A stretch of 20,289 nt of DNA from a virus. Below, piece after piece: positions 1 through 7,518 of the stretch. The position numbers and the translations under genes are program-made. The notes under the pieces are model-generated. The model was not told the DNA's origin, made no database searches, and worked only from the letters and a program-made list of their open reading frames with translations. Every line of letters starts with the position of its first letter. The stretch's first letter is position 1. Location of the stretch: positions 1 through 20,289 of the IMG/VR virus record IMGVR_UViG_3300018417_000102; one strand, written 5' to 3'.

Positions 1-13
1 AACGAATTAGACT

Positions 14-25
14 AATATATAGAGT
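14..25 (+). promoter_or_regulatory. ATATATAG-type upstream motif, copy 1
   Basis: AATATATAGAGT lies directly before the ATG at 26. It is a near match to the 12-mer GATATATAGAAT found at 1128-1139 and 12605-12616. It resembles the T4 late-promoter box TATAAATA, but it is so close to the start codon that a transcript from it would be leaderless or begin inside the gene. Promoter function is inferred. Confidence 0.3.
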
Positions 26-397
26 ATGAGAACTTTTATCGAATATCTTGAAGCACAGAACGTTACAGAGGCAGAATTGAATGCCCTTAACGAGTCATTG
101 CAATCTGAATGGACTGACGAACTCGAAGAAAGAGTTGACGCAGCTGTTGACGCATTTCTTGCTGAATATAAAAACGAAGACGGTACGTACGATATCGATA
201 AGTTTAACGTTGAACTTACGAATGAAGGTGTTCTGGGTTCTATTTTAGGAGGTCTAACCGGTTTTGCACTTGGTAAATCTGTTGGTAAACTTCTGGCTAA
301 GACTCTTGGTATTGAAAAGGGCTTAATGTACGATCTATTAACTTCAAGACTCGTTGGTGCCGCTCTAGGTGCAAGTCTTGGTAAGAACATATTTTAA
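26..397 (+). CDS. Small glycine-zipper protein with capsid-targeting-like N terminus
   Basis: This 123-residue protein has no function I can name. It begins MRTFIEYLEAQNVTEA, which resembles the capsid-targeting leader of T4 internal proteins (IPIII begins MKTYQEFIAEA). V-T-E and L-N-E tripeptides near the N terminus fit the hydrophobic-x-E sites cut by the T4 prohead protease gp21. The middle (about residues 28-65) is acidic and helical. The C-terminal part (about residues 69-123) is rich in Gly, Ala and Leu, with GxxxG-type spacing (GSILGGLTG, GAALGASLG), suggesting membrane-active or tightly packed helices. Its stop overlaps the next start as TAATG. A head-packaged, membrane-active protein is an inference; an ordinary small membrane protein is the alternative. 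Confidence 0.75.
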   Translation: MRTFIEYLEAQNVTEAELNALNESLQSEWTDELEERVDAAVDAFLAEYKNEDGTYDIDKFNVELTNEGVLGSILGGLTGFALGKSVGKLLAKTLGIEKGLMYDLLTSRLVGAALGASLGKNIF

Positions 398-1032
398 TGA
401 ACTACGTCGGAATCGACTTCTCTATTAATTCTCCGGGTGTTTGCGTTTTAAAGGATGGAAAGCCTCATTGGATTTCATACCTAAATTCTACAAAATCTAC
501 AAAGAAGGATAAAGCCGCTCAACAAGAGATGGCTAAGCTATCGGACGTTAGTCTTGTTTTTCAAGACGAACCTGATATTTCTAAACACGAACTCACTAGA
601 GTTAATCGACATATTAACATTGCCGAAAATCTAATGGCAATGATCATTGAGCACACTGATCCCTCTAAACCTTACAGGATTTATTTTGAGGGTGCTTCTT
701 ATGGTACTTCTAGATTTGGTACCAATTCCCTGCTGGATCTTCAAGCAGCTGCATCAATCCTTAAATGTAAATTGATTGAAACCTTGAACGTTGAAGACCT
801 TGACGTTATTGCTCCAACCGCAATCAAGAAGTTTGCTGGCAAAGGTAACATGAACAAGGAAGCGATGTGGAAAGCGTTTGTTGACAGTGACTCCTTTCAG
901 TCCTCTGAATTTCATTCTTTTTGTCAACCCTTTCGTGATGAGAAAAAACTAGTGAAACCTTTAGATGACTTGGTTGACGCTGCCTTCCTCTTAATGTATT
1001 TACTGTCGTTGCAACCTTCAACCCAGGATTAG
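397..1032 (+). CDS. RuvC-like Holliday junction resolvase
   Basis: The 211-residue protein has an RNase H-fold RuvC layout. It opens with a first strand carrying an acidic residue (VGIDFSINSPG, D7), has a second acidic strand IYFEGASYG (E98), and a C-terminal acidic helix KPLDDLVDAAFLL with D190, D191 and D194 as candidate metal ligands. The segment around residues 113-145 (helix, then a strand ending in IAPTAIKKFAGKG) also matches RuvC-type proteins, where the A-P-x-x-[IV]-K-K sequence is common. Such enzymes resolve branched DNA during phage recombination and before packaging, the role filled by endonuclease VII (gp49) in T4. The start is ATG, overlapping the previous stop as TAATG. The RuvC fold is fairly secure; the exact substrate is not. 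Confidence 0.78.
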   Translation: MNYVGIDFSINSPGVCVLKDGKPHWISYLNSTKSTKKDKAAQQEMAKLSDVSLVFQDEPDISKHELTRVNRHINIAENLMAMIIEHTDPSKPYRIYFEGASYGTSRFGTNSLLDLQAAASILKCKLIETLNVEDLDVIAPTAIKKFAGKGNMNKEAMWKAFVDSDSFQSSEFHSFCQPFRDEKKLVKPLDDLVDAAFLLMYLLSLQPSTQD

Positions 1033-1139
1033 AACCAATCCTTCTATGCCTCCTGGGCCCGATTGTTTCAGAGACCATTAAATATAATCAGATAATAAGT
1101 TTAGTGTAAACAAATCTCTACGGGCGGGATATATAGAAT
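1033..1139. other. Intergenic gap between the resolvase and a small gene
   Basis: This 107-bp gap holds a TATAAT hexamer at 1083-1088, a small inverted repeat GTTTA-GTG-TAAAC at 1099-1111, and the GATATATAGAAT motif at 1128-1139. No tRNA-like cloverleaf and no open frame of useful length was seen on either strand. Confidence 0.5.
1128..1139 (+). promoter_or_regulatory. GATATATAGAAT upstream motif, copy 2
   Basis: This 12-mer is identical to the one at 12605-12616 and abuts the ATG at 1140. It is a candidate phage promoter or a conserved start-site context. The zero spacing to the ATG argues against a conventional leader. Confidence 0.35.
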
Positions 1140-1325
1140 ATGAAAACACTAACTTCCGTAGAGTTCTTTCGTCTGCTATACATAGTCGACAACATGCTCA
1201 ATTATAAGCTAATCACACAAGATGAAGCAGAAGCCTTCATAGCTAAGACAGGTTATGTCAAGATTAGCGACACGGAATATCATGCACCTGACGGTACGGT
1301 ACACGAGACAAACGGGAGTAAGTAA
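1140..1325 (+). CDS. Small hypothetical protein
   Basis: This 61-residue protein is not recognised. Its N-terminal two thirds look helical with alternating hydrophobic residues (SVEFFRLLYIVDNMLNYKLIT), followed by an acidic turn and a short polar tail with D-T-E-Y-H. It starts MKTLTSVEFF, which superficially resembles the head-targeting leaders elsewhere in the window, but it lacks the hydrophobic-x-E cleavage tripeptide at the expected position. It stands alone between two gaps of about 110 bp, with the GATATATAGAAT motif right before its ATG. It could equally be a small early regulatory protein. Reading frame and codon use look normal for the region. Confidence 0.6.
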   Translation: MKTLTSVEFFRLLYIVDNMLNYKLITQDEAEAFIAKTGYVKISDTEYHAPDGTVHETNGSK

Positions 1326-1434
1326 TTTCTATGCTTATGAAACAAACTTAGGTTTGTAGATATAAGTATTGTTAAAGTTTCTCTAAAAGACACATTAACG
1401 GGATAATTTAAGTTTAACAATTTTTAAAGGAAAC
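1326..1434 (+). promoter_or_regulatory. Structured leader upstream of the gp32 gene
   Basis: The 109-bp leader contains three things. A short hairpin ACAAAC-TTAG-GTTTGT lies at 1342-1357. A GATATAAGT motif lies at 1359-1367. A perfect 9-bp inverted repeat, ATTGTTAAA at 1368-1376 and TTTAACAAT at 1413-1421, has its right arm just before the AAAGGA-containing start region. AAAGGA is one of very few Shine-Dalgarno-like sequences in the window. In T4, gp32 represses its own translation by binding a structured, A/T-rich leader; the structure here could serve the same role, by inference. Confidence 0.4.
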
Positions 1435-2358
1435 ATGGCAGATTTTGACATTTTTAATCTGAGTGTCTCAGACGTAGACACACACGAGACAGCCTCAAAC
1501 ACACGAGAAGAGGTTATCTACAAACCTACCGCAGATGACGGTAAAGACGGTACTTACAAAGCACTTATTCGCTTCGTACCAAACCCTGAAAACCCACGTA
1601 AATCACTGGTTCGCAAGTATGTCCATTGGATGACTGACGCCTCTGGCACTGGTCGTTTGATCGATTCACCTGCATCAGTCGGTGAAAAGTGTCCAATTCA
1701 GGATGCATTCTTTCGCCTTCGCAAATCAGACTCAGCAGTTGATCGCAAGATGTCTGAAAAGCTAAAGCGCCGTGAGCAGTACTACTCGCTCATTAAAATC
1801 ATCAAGGATCCACAACGTCCTGAGCTAGAAGGTCAATACATGATCTTCAAATTTGGTTACAAGATCAAAGAAAAGATTGATGAGGAATTGAAGCCTTCAT
1901 TCGGCGAGTCAACTCAAGTATTTGACTTGTTTGAAGGTAAGAACTTCGAGTTGATTATTACACGCCAAGGCGAGTACAACAACTACGATAAGTCTAAGTT
2001 CTCTTCTTCTCGATCTGCAGTTATCGTAGATGGTAAAGCAGCTGAACGTACCAAGGAAGCGATGGCATCCATCAAGACTGAATTGGATAAGGCTCCAAAG
2101 CTAGAAGTATATGAATACAAAGTATGGGACGATCAAACACGTGACTTTGTAAATTCAGTACTTGGTCAATATGTTAACCCAAGTGAAGCAATGACAGCAG
2201 TGACTTCAAAATCAGCTCCCGTTGCAAAGAAAGCATATACTCCTGAAGTAGAAGCTGCGTTCGACTTGGATAATGTATCTTCAGAACCAGCAGGAAGCAC
2301 TGCTAAAGTAAGCGATGATGATGACTTGGAATCATTCTTGAATGACCTCGACATCTAA
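1435..2358 (+). CDS. 32: Single-stranded DNA-binding protein gp32
   Basis: The 307-residue protein matches T4 gp32 (301 residues) in order and key segments. The core OB-fold region has YKALIRFVPNPENP (about 41-54), YYSLIKIIKDPQRPELEGQ and MIFKFGYKIKEKID, aligning with T4 segments of the form ANILVVKDPAAPENEG and YRFGKKIWDKI. NYDKSKF corresponds to T4 NYDESKF. The protein ends with the acidic tail DDDDLESFLNDLDI, like the T4 tail DLDDLLNDL, which in T4 contacts other replication proteins. It coats single-stranded DNA during replication and recombination. The T4 zinc ligands H64, C77, C87 and C90 are mostly absent: only H64 and C86 are in place, so the metal site is probably lost. The gene overlaps the primase gene by 17 bp. 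Confidence 0.92.
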   Translation: MADFDIFNLSVSDVDTHETASNTREEVIYKPTADDGKDGTYKALIRFVPNPENPRKSLVRKYVHWMTDASGTGRLIDSPASVGEKCPIQDAFFRLRKSDSAVDRKMSEKLKRREQYYSLIKIIKDPQRPELEGQYMIFKFGYKIKEKIDEELKPSFGESTQVFDLFEGKNFELIITRQGEYNNYDKSKFSSSRSAVIVDGKAAERTKEAMASIKTELDKAPKLEVYEYKVWDDQTRDFVNSVLGQYVNPSEAMTAVTSKSAPVAKKAYTPEVEAAFDLDNVSSEPAGSTAKVSDDDDLESFLNDLDI

Positions 2359-3424
2359 TTTATCAGAAGATTTAAAGCAAAAAATCAGAAGTTTGGTGAA
2401 GCAGGTGGTTGTAGAAAACCACTCTGCCTCTCCCAAACAAATGATTAAGGAAATGTCAGGTCGTTTGAACCTGGCATGTCCTTATTGTGGGGATTCCACA
2501 GAGGATCATACCAAAAAGAGAGGCAATCTTTTTTGGGATACTCTTCAGTTTCACTGTTATAATTGTAGTCATCACACTGATCTGAATACATTCTTAAAGG
2601 ATCATGGTTTACGAGCAGGTTCAACTGATGAAACAGTTCAAATCATCGAATACATTAGGGAAAAGAAGATTGACGTTAAAGACATTCAAACTCTTCAGCA
2701 TTCGGTTTATAATAATGCAATAGAACTTGCAATACCCGTACAGGATTTTAAGGCCTTCTTTAAGGCCAAATCTATTCAACCTGGCGATTTTGCATGGTTC
2801 TATCTAAGAGGAAGATTGTTACATCGTCACATCGATGACTTTCTTTTTTCAGATATGGGCAAAAGATTGTGGATTCTAAACAAGACACCTGACGGTAAAA
2901 TCTTAAGTTGTCAAAGTCGTCAATTAGGCAAGAATGCACGATCAAAGTATTTGACGTATGATCTTGAAAAATTGTATGAAGAAATGAATCGTCCATTTCC
3001 AGTTGAAGGAGATGATGTCATTGCCGTTAATAAACTATCAACTCTGTTTGGTCTAATGTACGCTGATATGGGTCGACCAGTAACGGTGTTTGAAGGACCT
3101 CTTGATGCAAAGTTTATGAGCAATTCAATTGCTCTTGCAACGGCTGGTCGTTCAACTACCGAGCTAGACGAGATTCCAACAATCCGTTACATGTTTGATA
3201 ATGACGAAACGGGTAAAAAGAAGATGTTAGAGAAACTAAAGAAGGGTAAACAAGTTTTCATGTGGTCTAAATTCCTAGACGATACGAAAATGAATATATA
3301 TTCAGATAGTATAAAGGATTTAAACGATCTGGTTAAGAAGTGTTTTGAAATTAAGAACACCTCACCTCTAAGCAAAATCAATCAGTATTTTACAGATTCA
3401 CGTTTAGATGCCTTGTACGTATGA
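2342..3424 (+). CDS. 61: DNA primase, T4 gp61-like (zinc finger plus TOPRIM)
   Basis: The 360-residue protein makes RNA primers for lagging-strand synthesis. An N-terminal zinc finger is visible as CPYCGD (C46, C49) and HCYNC (C72, C75). A TOPRIM catalytic core follows: VTVFEGPLDA with the metal-binding glutamate E251, then FDNDETG with D286 and D288. The length is close to T4 gp61 (342 residues). The start ATG lies inside the end of the gp32 gene (17-bp overlap), implying coupled expression. The stop overlaps the next start as ATGA. In T4 this primase works with the gp41 helicase, which is not in this window. Confidence 0.88.
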   Translation: MTSTSNLSEDLKQKIRSLVKQVVVENHSASPKQMIKEMSGRLNLACPYCGDSTEDHTKKRGNLFWDTLQFHCYNCSHHTDLNTFLKDHGLRAGSTDETVQIIEYIREKKIDVKDIQTLQHSVYNNAIELAIPVQDFKAFFKAKSIQPGDFAWFYLRGRLLHRHIDDFLFSDMGKRLWILNKTPDGKILSCQSRQLGKNARSKYLTYDLEKLYEEMNRPFPVEGDDVIAVNKLSTLFGLMYADMGRPVTVFEGPLDAKFMSNSIALATAGRSTTELDEIPTIRYMFDNDETGKKKMLEKLKKGKQVFMWSKFLDDTKMNIYSDSIKDLNDLVKKCFEIKNTSPLSKINQYFTDSRLDALYV

Positions 3425-3630
3425 TTAGTTTTGATTGGATGGAAAAGGAACTTGACCAGTTTCACGAAGACCACGATGGTCGCAAAAACATGAAAGCGTT
3501 GATTGATTTCGATCAAATCGATATTTCATTTAGCGAGGTAGGATTAGAATTTAGCACGCCAAAGATGAAAAAGAAGTTAACTGCAAATCCATGGACCCCG
3601 TTGAAAAACAACAAAGGTCAACTTTTTTAA
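3421..3630 (+). CDS. Small hypothetical protein between primase and UvsY
   Basis: This 69-residue protein is not recognised. It is acidic in its first half (WMEKELDQFHEDHD) and basic with prolines in the second (KMKKKLTANPWTPLKNNKG). The start ATG overlaps the primase stop as ATGA, so it is almost certainly translated with the replication block. Position suggests a small accessory factor of replication or recombination, but nothing in the sequence proves it. No membrane segment or signal peptide is present. Confidence 0.65.
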   Translation: MISFDWMEKELDQFHEDHDGRKNMKALIDFDQIDISFSEVGLEFSTPKMKKKLTANPWTPLKNNKGQLF

Positions 3631-3639
3631 ATGTAACCA

Positions 3640-4068
3640 ATGCAAGTAGAGAAAAACAAAATAGTACAAGTTGATCAGTACCTTGGAAATCAGCGATCAG
3701 AATGGACTTCAAAGATTAGAGAGCTTGCAAAGGCCTTTAAGAACGTTGATGACTTAAATGATGCAATGGTGACAATTCCATCTTATCGCCAAATCATCAT
3801 TGAACAGATAGCACAATTGAACATCAAGATCAAGGAACAGGAACGTAAACTGTCAAAGACCTATAAAGAGTCTTTCATCAAGTATTACGAATATGATTAT
3901 AAACTCACTGACAAACAAAGGGAATCGTTCTTAAAAGCCGATATGTCAGATGAGAGCATGATTCTATCCCTATTAGAAACACAGATGGATTTCATGCGTG
4001 AATCGGTTAAGACTCTAGACAATATGAGTTGGGCCGTTCGCAATAAATTACAGTTGAACGGTCTGTAA
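3640..4068 (+). CDS. uvsY: UvsY-like recombination mediator
   Basis: The 142-residue protein is close in size to T4 UvsY (137 residues). It is mostly helical and basic in the middle (IKIKEQERKLSKTYKESF), followed by a Y-rich stretch and then a pattern resembling the T4 segment that begins KARLDYYSGR. The C-terminal helix LLETQMDFMRESVKTLDNMSWAVRN parallels T4 residues that include YWGILLDFCSGALDAIKSRGF. UvsY loads the UvsX recombinase onto gp32-covered single-stranded DNA. It sits directly before uvsW, as the two genes are neighbours in T4. The call rests on length, helix pattern and gene order; direct sequence identity looks low. Confidence 0.72.
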   Translation: MQVEKNKIVQVDQYLGNQRSEWTSKIRELAKAFKNVDDLNDAMVTIPSYRQIIIEQIAQLNIKIKEQERKLSKTYKESFIKYYEYDYKLTDKQRESFLKADMSDESMILSLLETQMDFMRESVKTLDNMSWAVRNKLQLNGL

Positions 4069-4097
4069 TTGCGAGAATAAAAATGCTCAACCAATGA

Positions 4098-5606
4098 GTG
4101 GAGCTAACTCTAACTGACAACGCACAGTTCTTAAGAATTGATCAGGCAACTGATCTTGAACTTGAGCAGTTGAACATATCGATGACTCGTCGAATCGAGG
4201 GTTGGCGTTTCAACCCCCTAGTTAAAAGGGGTGTTTGGGACGGCTACATCTCGTATGTAAAAGACGATAAGTGGATTCCTTCTGGTTTATGGCAAGAAGT
4301 GATGAAGATCTGTAAGAGCTACAACTATGAGCTTAAGATCAATGGCATTACTCGGCTGTTTGACAAAGACATAACATCAGAAGGATTCGAAGAATGGTCT
4401 CTTGAGTTTTTTGAAAGATCAGAAATGACTCCAAGGGACTATCAAATAGAAGCCGCATTTAACATTCTAAAATTCAGACGCTCTCTATCTGAGCTTGCTA
4501 CATCAGCCGGTAAGACAATGATTTCTTTCATGGCAGTTGCATATATGCTAGAGAAACAAAAGGCCAAAAAGATCTTGTTTATCGTACCTAACGTATCCCT
4601 GGTTGTTCAAGCAACTGAGGACTTTGGAGAATACAATTACGAGAATAGAATTCAAATGATGATTCAGCAAGTTTATGCTGGTCAAAAGATCAAAGATTCT
4701 AGAAATATTGTTATAGGAACATATCAATCACTAGTTAAAAAGGGAAAAGACTTCTTTGAACAGTTTGATTGTGTGATTGTCGATGAAACGCACAAGGCCA
4801 AATCAGCCTCAATCAAAACCATTCTACAGAAGTGTGAAAACGCGACCTATAGGTTTGGTTTATCAGGTACTATTCCAAAGGATAACACACTAGATCGTTT
4901 AACCTTAATGTCACATACTGGACCTCTTATCACTGAGGTTAAGGCCGCTTTTTTACAAGATGAAGGTCATATTGCAAAGTGTAATGTGAAAGTAATTGAA
5001 ATGAATTACGCACCAGAAACAGCACGTAAGGCGTTTATGGAATTGTCAACAAACAGATACGAAAATAAAGACGTATTTCAGCTTGAACAAAACTACATTA
5101 TACAATCACCTGGAAGATTAAACTTTATTAGTAAAGTAATCGCTAAGATTCCAAACAACTCACTTGTGCTGTTCCATAGAATTGAACACGGTAAAAGACT
5201 ATACGAAGAACTTCGTAGAAGAAGTAACAAGGCAGTCTACTATGTTGATGGAGGAACTGATAAGGATATTAGAGAAGAATATAAAAAGAAGATGGAACAG
5301 GGTGATGACATTATCATCGTTGCGTCTTATGGAACGTTCTCGACAGGTATCTCAATTAAAAAGATTCACAACATCTTTTTCACCGAGTCTTTCAAATCCG
5401 AGATCATTATTAGACAGTCAATTGGTCGTGGTCTTAGACAACATGAATCAAAGGACGCTGTAAATATCATTGACTTCGTTGACGATATTACATACGAAGG
5501 CCATCACAACTACCTATATAAACACGGTATTGCCCGCCAAAAGATCTATAGACAAGAAAAGTTTAGATATGAAATTAAAAGGGTAACCTTTGAGGGTGAT
5601 ATATAG
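4098..5606 (+). CDS. uvsW: UvsW-like superfamily 2 helicase
   Basis: The 502-residue protein is almost the same length as T4 UvsW (503). The small N-terminal domain has EGWRFNPLVKRGVWDGYIS, matching the T4 pattern YRFNP...GNWDGRI. The helicase motifs are ATSAGKT (Walker A, about 134-140), DETH (229-232), SGT (256-258), then SYGTFSTGISIKKI and QSIGRGLRQH (motifs V and VI) near the C terminus. UvsW unwinds branched DNA and R-loops, turning replication from origin-driven to recombination-driven. The start must be GTG at 4098, because TGA lies immediately upstream in frame (4095-4097), and the nearby ATGs at 4083 and 4094 close quickly in other frames. The stop TAG lies inside a GATATATAG motif. 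Confidence 0.9.
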   Translation: MELTLTDNAQFLRIDQATDLELEQLNISMTRRIEGWRFNPLVKRGVWDGYISYVKDDKWIPSGLWQEVMKICKSYNYELKINGITRLFDKDITSEGFEEWSLEFFERSEMTPRDYQIEAAFNILKFRRSLSELATSAGKTMISFMAVAYMLEKQKAKKILFIVPNVSLVVQATEDFGEYNYENRIQMMIQQVYAGQKIKDSRNIVIGTYQSLVKKGKDFFEQFDCVIVDETHKAKSASIKTILQKCENATYRFGLSGTIPKDNTLDRLTLMSHTGPLITEVKAAFLQDEGHIAKCNVKVIEMNYAPETARKAFMELSTNRYENKDVFQLEQNYIIQSPGRLNFISKVIAKIPNNSLVLFHRIEHGKRLYEELRRRSNKAVYYVDGGTDKDIREEYKKKMEQGDDIIIVASYGTFSTGISIKKIHNIFFTESFKSEIIIRQSIGRGLRQHESKDAVNIIDFVDDITYEGHHNYLYKHGIARQKIYRQEKFRYEIKRVTFEGDI

Positions 5607-5609
5607 TCT
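5598..5609 (+). promoter_or_regulatory. GATATATAG upstream motif, copy 3
   Basis: GATATATAGTCT spans the uvsW stop codon and lies 38 bp before the ATG at 5648. This spacing would suit a promoter with a short leader. It shares nine leading bases with the copies at 1128 and 12605. Confidence 0.4.
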
Positions 5610-5647
5610 TAAGATAACATACTACAAAAATACATAATCATTTGCAA

Positions 5648-7465
5648 ATGGAACGTATTCAAAATTTCAAGTCATTTTCTACGCTAAAAACACAGCTTAG
5701 AGAAGAGGCCGAGAACCAACAAAAAGAAGTTTCAAGAGGTGAAGCGGCCGCTTCATTTAATGGGCTTCTGAAGAAATATAACGTAACTAGAGCTTCTGAA
5801 CTTACAGAAGATCAGTTAGAGGCTTTCACCGCCGAACTATTCGATCTAAACGAAGAAGAGGCTGGAATTGCTGAAGGTAGAGCTTTCATTTTCGCTGCTT
5901 CAAAGGCAAAAAGAGAGGGTAAAAAAGAGTTCGAATGGAACGGTAAGAAATACCCAATCACTTTGAAAGAATCTGAGACAGAGGAAGCAAAGGAAACCGA
6001 AGAAGTTAACGAAGGCAAAAGAGAGCGTAGTTCAGTAGTCAATGCTTGGAAAAAGTCAGGTGTTAAAGAACTAAATGCAATCGCTAAGGTTTACGCTGAT
6101 GCAATGGAAGATGCTAACTTCCACCAAGAAATCGTTACGTCAAAGGCAATCGGTTCTGCATCGAGAGCAAAGGGCCAAGGTCAAGTTTATTCAGACATCG
6201 CTAACGCTGCTAAGTGGGACGGTTATGCAATCGCTAACGGTACGGTTGACTACCTAAAAGAAATTGGTGAAAGCGACGCAGCTGATAAGCTTCTTAACGC
6301 TATCACAAAATTCAATCTTAACGAGTCAGTTAACCTAAACTCTCTAGAGCAAATCATTGAAGAAGGTACAAGAGGCCAATTCGGTAAGATTTATAAGTCA
6401 GGCGAGATTGCATCGGTATACACTCACTACGATTCTTACCCAGAACACATGTTGCCAGTTATTAAGAAAGGTTACAAATCTGGTTCTGATGTTGATGCAG
6501 TTATCACAAAGGGAGATAATTCAGGTCTAGAGGCTGACATCAATAAGATTAAGTTCTATAACGATAAAAACTCTATGACACCTCTTAAGGGTTCAGTTAA
6601 GAATTTGAAGAAGTACATCAACGACGCTGACGCTAATGGTGCAGAATATGCATACCTTTATGACGAAAGAGATGGCAAGTGGTACATGATCGACATTTAT
6701 GGAGATAGAGATCTAAAACCTGCATTTGAATCGGTTGTTACTGAAGCAAAGTACGATAAGAAGAAGCTTTTAAAAGCTATTGAAAACTCAGATGATGCAA
6801 TGATCTTAGTAAAAGGTAAAGAATATATCATCTATAATCCAGACAATGGTAACGACGATAATGCTGCTATGTGGGGTGATAAAACGATCATGGCTTTAGA
6901 TCAAGACGGCGAAGAGCATGAATTCAAATACTCTGATATCGAAAGTTTTTCAGAATCAGTAGTTAATGAAGCTGAAGTTGACATTTACGACGAGGTTGGT
7001 GGTCTAATTGAAGATCTATACTCAAAGCTAAATGATCTAGCTGAAGAAACAACTGACTCGACTTGGAGAAAGGCCATTCAGAATATCATTAAAAACGTTG
7101 AAGCAGTTGAAAACAACCTCGGCAAAGCATCTAGCAAACTAGGTATTGTTCCAGTTCGCGAGGCTGATGAAGTTGAAGAAGGCAATGCTTTCGGTGACGC
7201 AGTAAGAAAGGCTAAAGAAGCTGGTGAAGAAGAGTTTGAATTTGATGGTAAGACTTACAAGGTTGAAGAGGCAGCTAAAGACGAGCAAAAGGCAATGGAA
7301 CTTTATGTGTCTCTAGTTGATCTAAAGAAAGGTAAGCACTCTGAGTCTGAACTTCAATCAATGTCAGAAGACGAGCTATTCAATCTTGTTCAAACAGAAG
7401 GTGGTCTAAAAGGCACTGAAGCAAAGAACGTTGCTAAAGAGCTTGCAAAGATCGCTAAAGGATAA
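5648..7465 (+). CDS. Long repetitive head-core or internal-protein candidate
   Basis: This 605-residue protein, starting at the ATG (MERIQNFKSFSTLK) rather than the TTG two codons upstream, is very charged and helical. Two diverged copies of one module are visible: residues about 77-110 (KAKREGKKEFEWNGKKYPI) and about 512-541 (KAKEAGEEEFEFDGKTYKV). Such modules are frequent in phage prohead-core and internal proteins. Candidate prohead-protease sites of hydrophobic-x-E type occur at V120-N-E, L224-N-E, V364-T-E and V439-N-E, often followed by Ala or Gly. Two of these sit in near-repeats ESVVTEA and ESVVNEA. It may be a scaffold/core protein or a polyprotein cut into packed fragments. No enzyme motif was seen. 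A strong terminator follows at once. Confidence 0.7.
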   Translation: MERIQNFKSFSTLKTQLREEAENQQKEVSRGEAAASFNGLLKKYNVTRASELTEDQLEAFTAELFDLNEEEAGIAEGRAFIFAASKAKREGKKEFEWNGKKYPITLKESETEEAKETEEVNEGKRERSSVVNAWKKSGVKELNAIAKVYADAMEDANFHQEIVTSKAIGSASRAKGQGQVYSDIANAAKWDGYAIANGTVDYLKEIGESDAADKLLNAITKFNLNESVNLNSLEQIIEEGTRGQFGKIYKSGEIASVYTHYDSYPEHMLPVIKKGYKSGSDVDAVITKGDNSGLEADINKIKFYNDKNSMTPLKGSVKNLKKYINDADANGAEYAYLYDERDGKWYMIDIYGDRDLKPAFESVVTEAKYDKKKLLKAIENSDDAMILVKGKEYIIYNPDNGNDDNAAMWGDKTIMALDQDGEEHEFKYSDIESFSESVVNEAEVDIYDEVGGLIEDLYSKLNDLAEETTDSTWRKAIQNIIKNVEAVENNLGKASSKLGIVPVREADEVEEGNAFGDAVRKAKEAGEEEFEFDGKTYKVEEAAKDEQKAMELYVSLVDLKKGKHSESELQSMSEDELFNLVQTEGGLKGTEAKNVAKELAKIAKG

Positions 7466-7474
7466 AAATAATCT

Positions 7475-7503
7475 GACCCGGATTTTTCCGGGTCGGTTTT
7501 TTT
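7475..7503 (+). terminator. Rho-independent terminator after the 605-residue gene
   Basis: A perfect 7-bp stem GACCCGG (7475-7481) / CCGGGTC (7488-7494) with loop ATTTTT is followed by GG and seven T residues (7497-7503). It separates the replication and core block from the cluster starting at 7519. Confidence 0.88.
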
Positions 7504-7512
7504 GGTTATATT
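7483..7512 (+). repeat. 30-bp repeated upstream element, copy 1
   Basis: By position-by-position comparison this block matches 17338-17367 at 27 of 30 bases. It includes CGGGTC, a T run and TTTTTTGGTTATATT. It overlaps the terminator's right arm and ends 6 bp before the ATG at 7519. The second copy lacks the left arm of the hairpin, so the conservation is not explained by termination alone; a shared promoter or operator is likely. Confidence 0.55.
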
Positions 7513-7518
7513 AGCCCT

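Noticed and set aside
1033-1139. Possible tRNA or small RNA gene in the gap after the resolvase
   Set aside because: No acceptor stem or cloverleaf pairing could be drawn, no T-loop GTTCRA sequence is present, and the only pairing is a 5-bp inverted repeat.
1140-1325. Head-targeting leader on the protein at 1140
   Set aside because: It starts MKTLTSVEFF but has no hydrophobic-x-E site within the first 20 residues and no E-x-F pattern like the true leader group.
4083-4117. ATG starts at 4083 and 4094 for the UvsW gene
   Set aside because: Both reading frames close within a few codons; only GTG 4098 opens the helicase frame.
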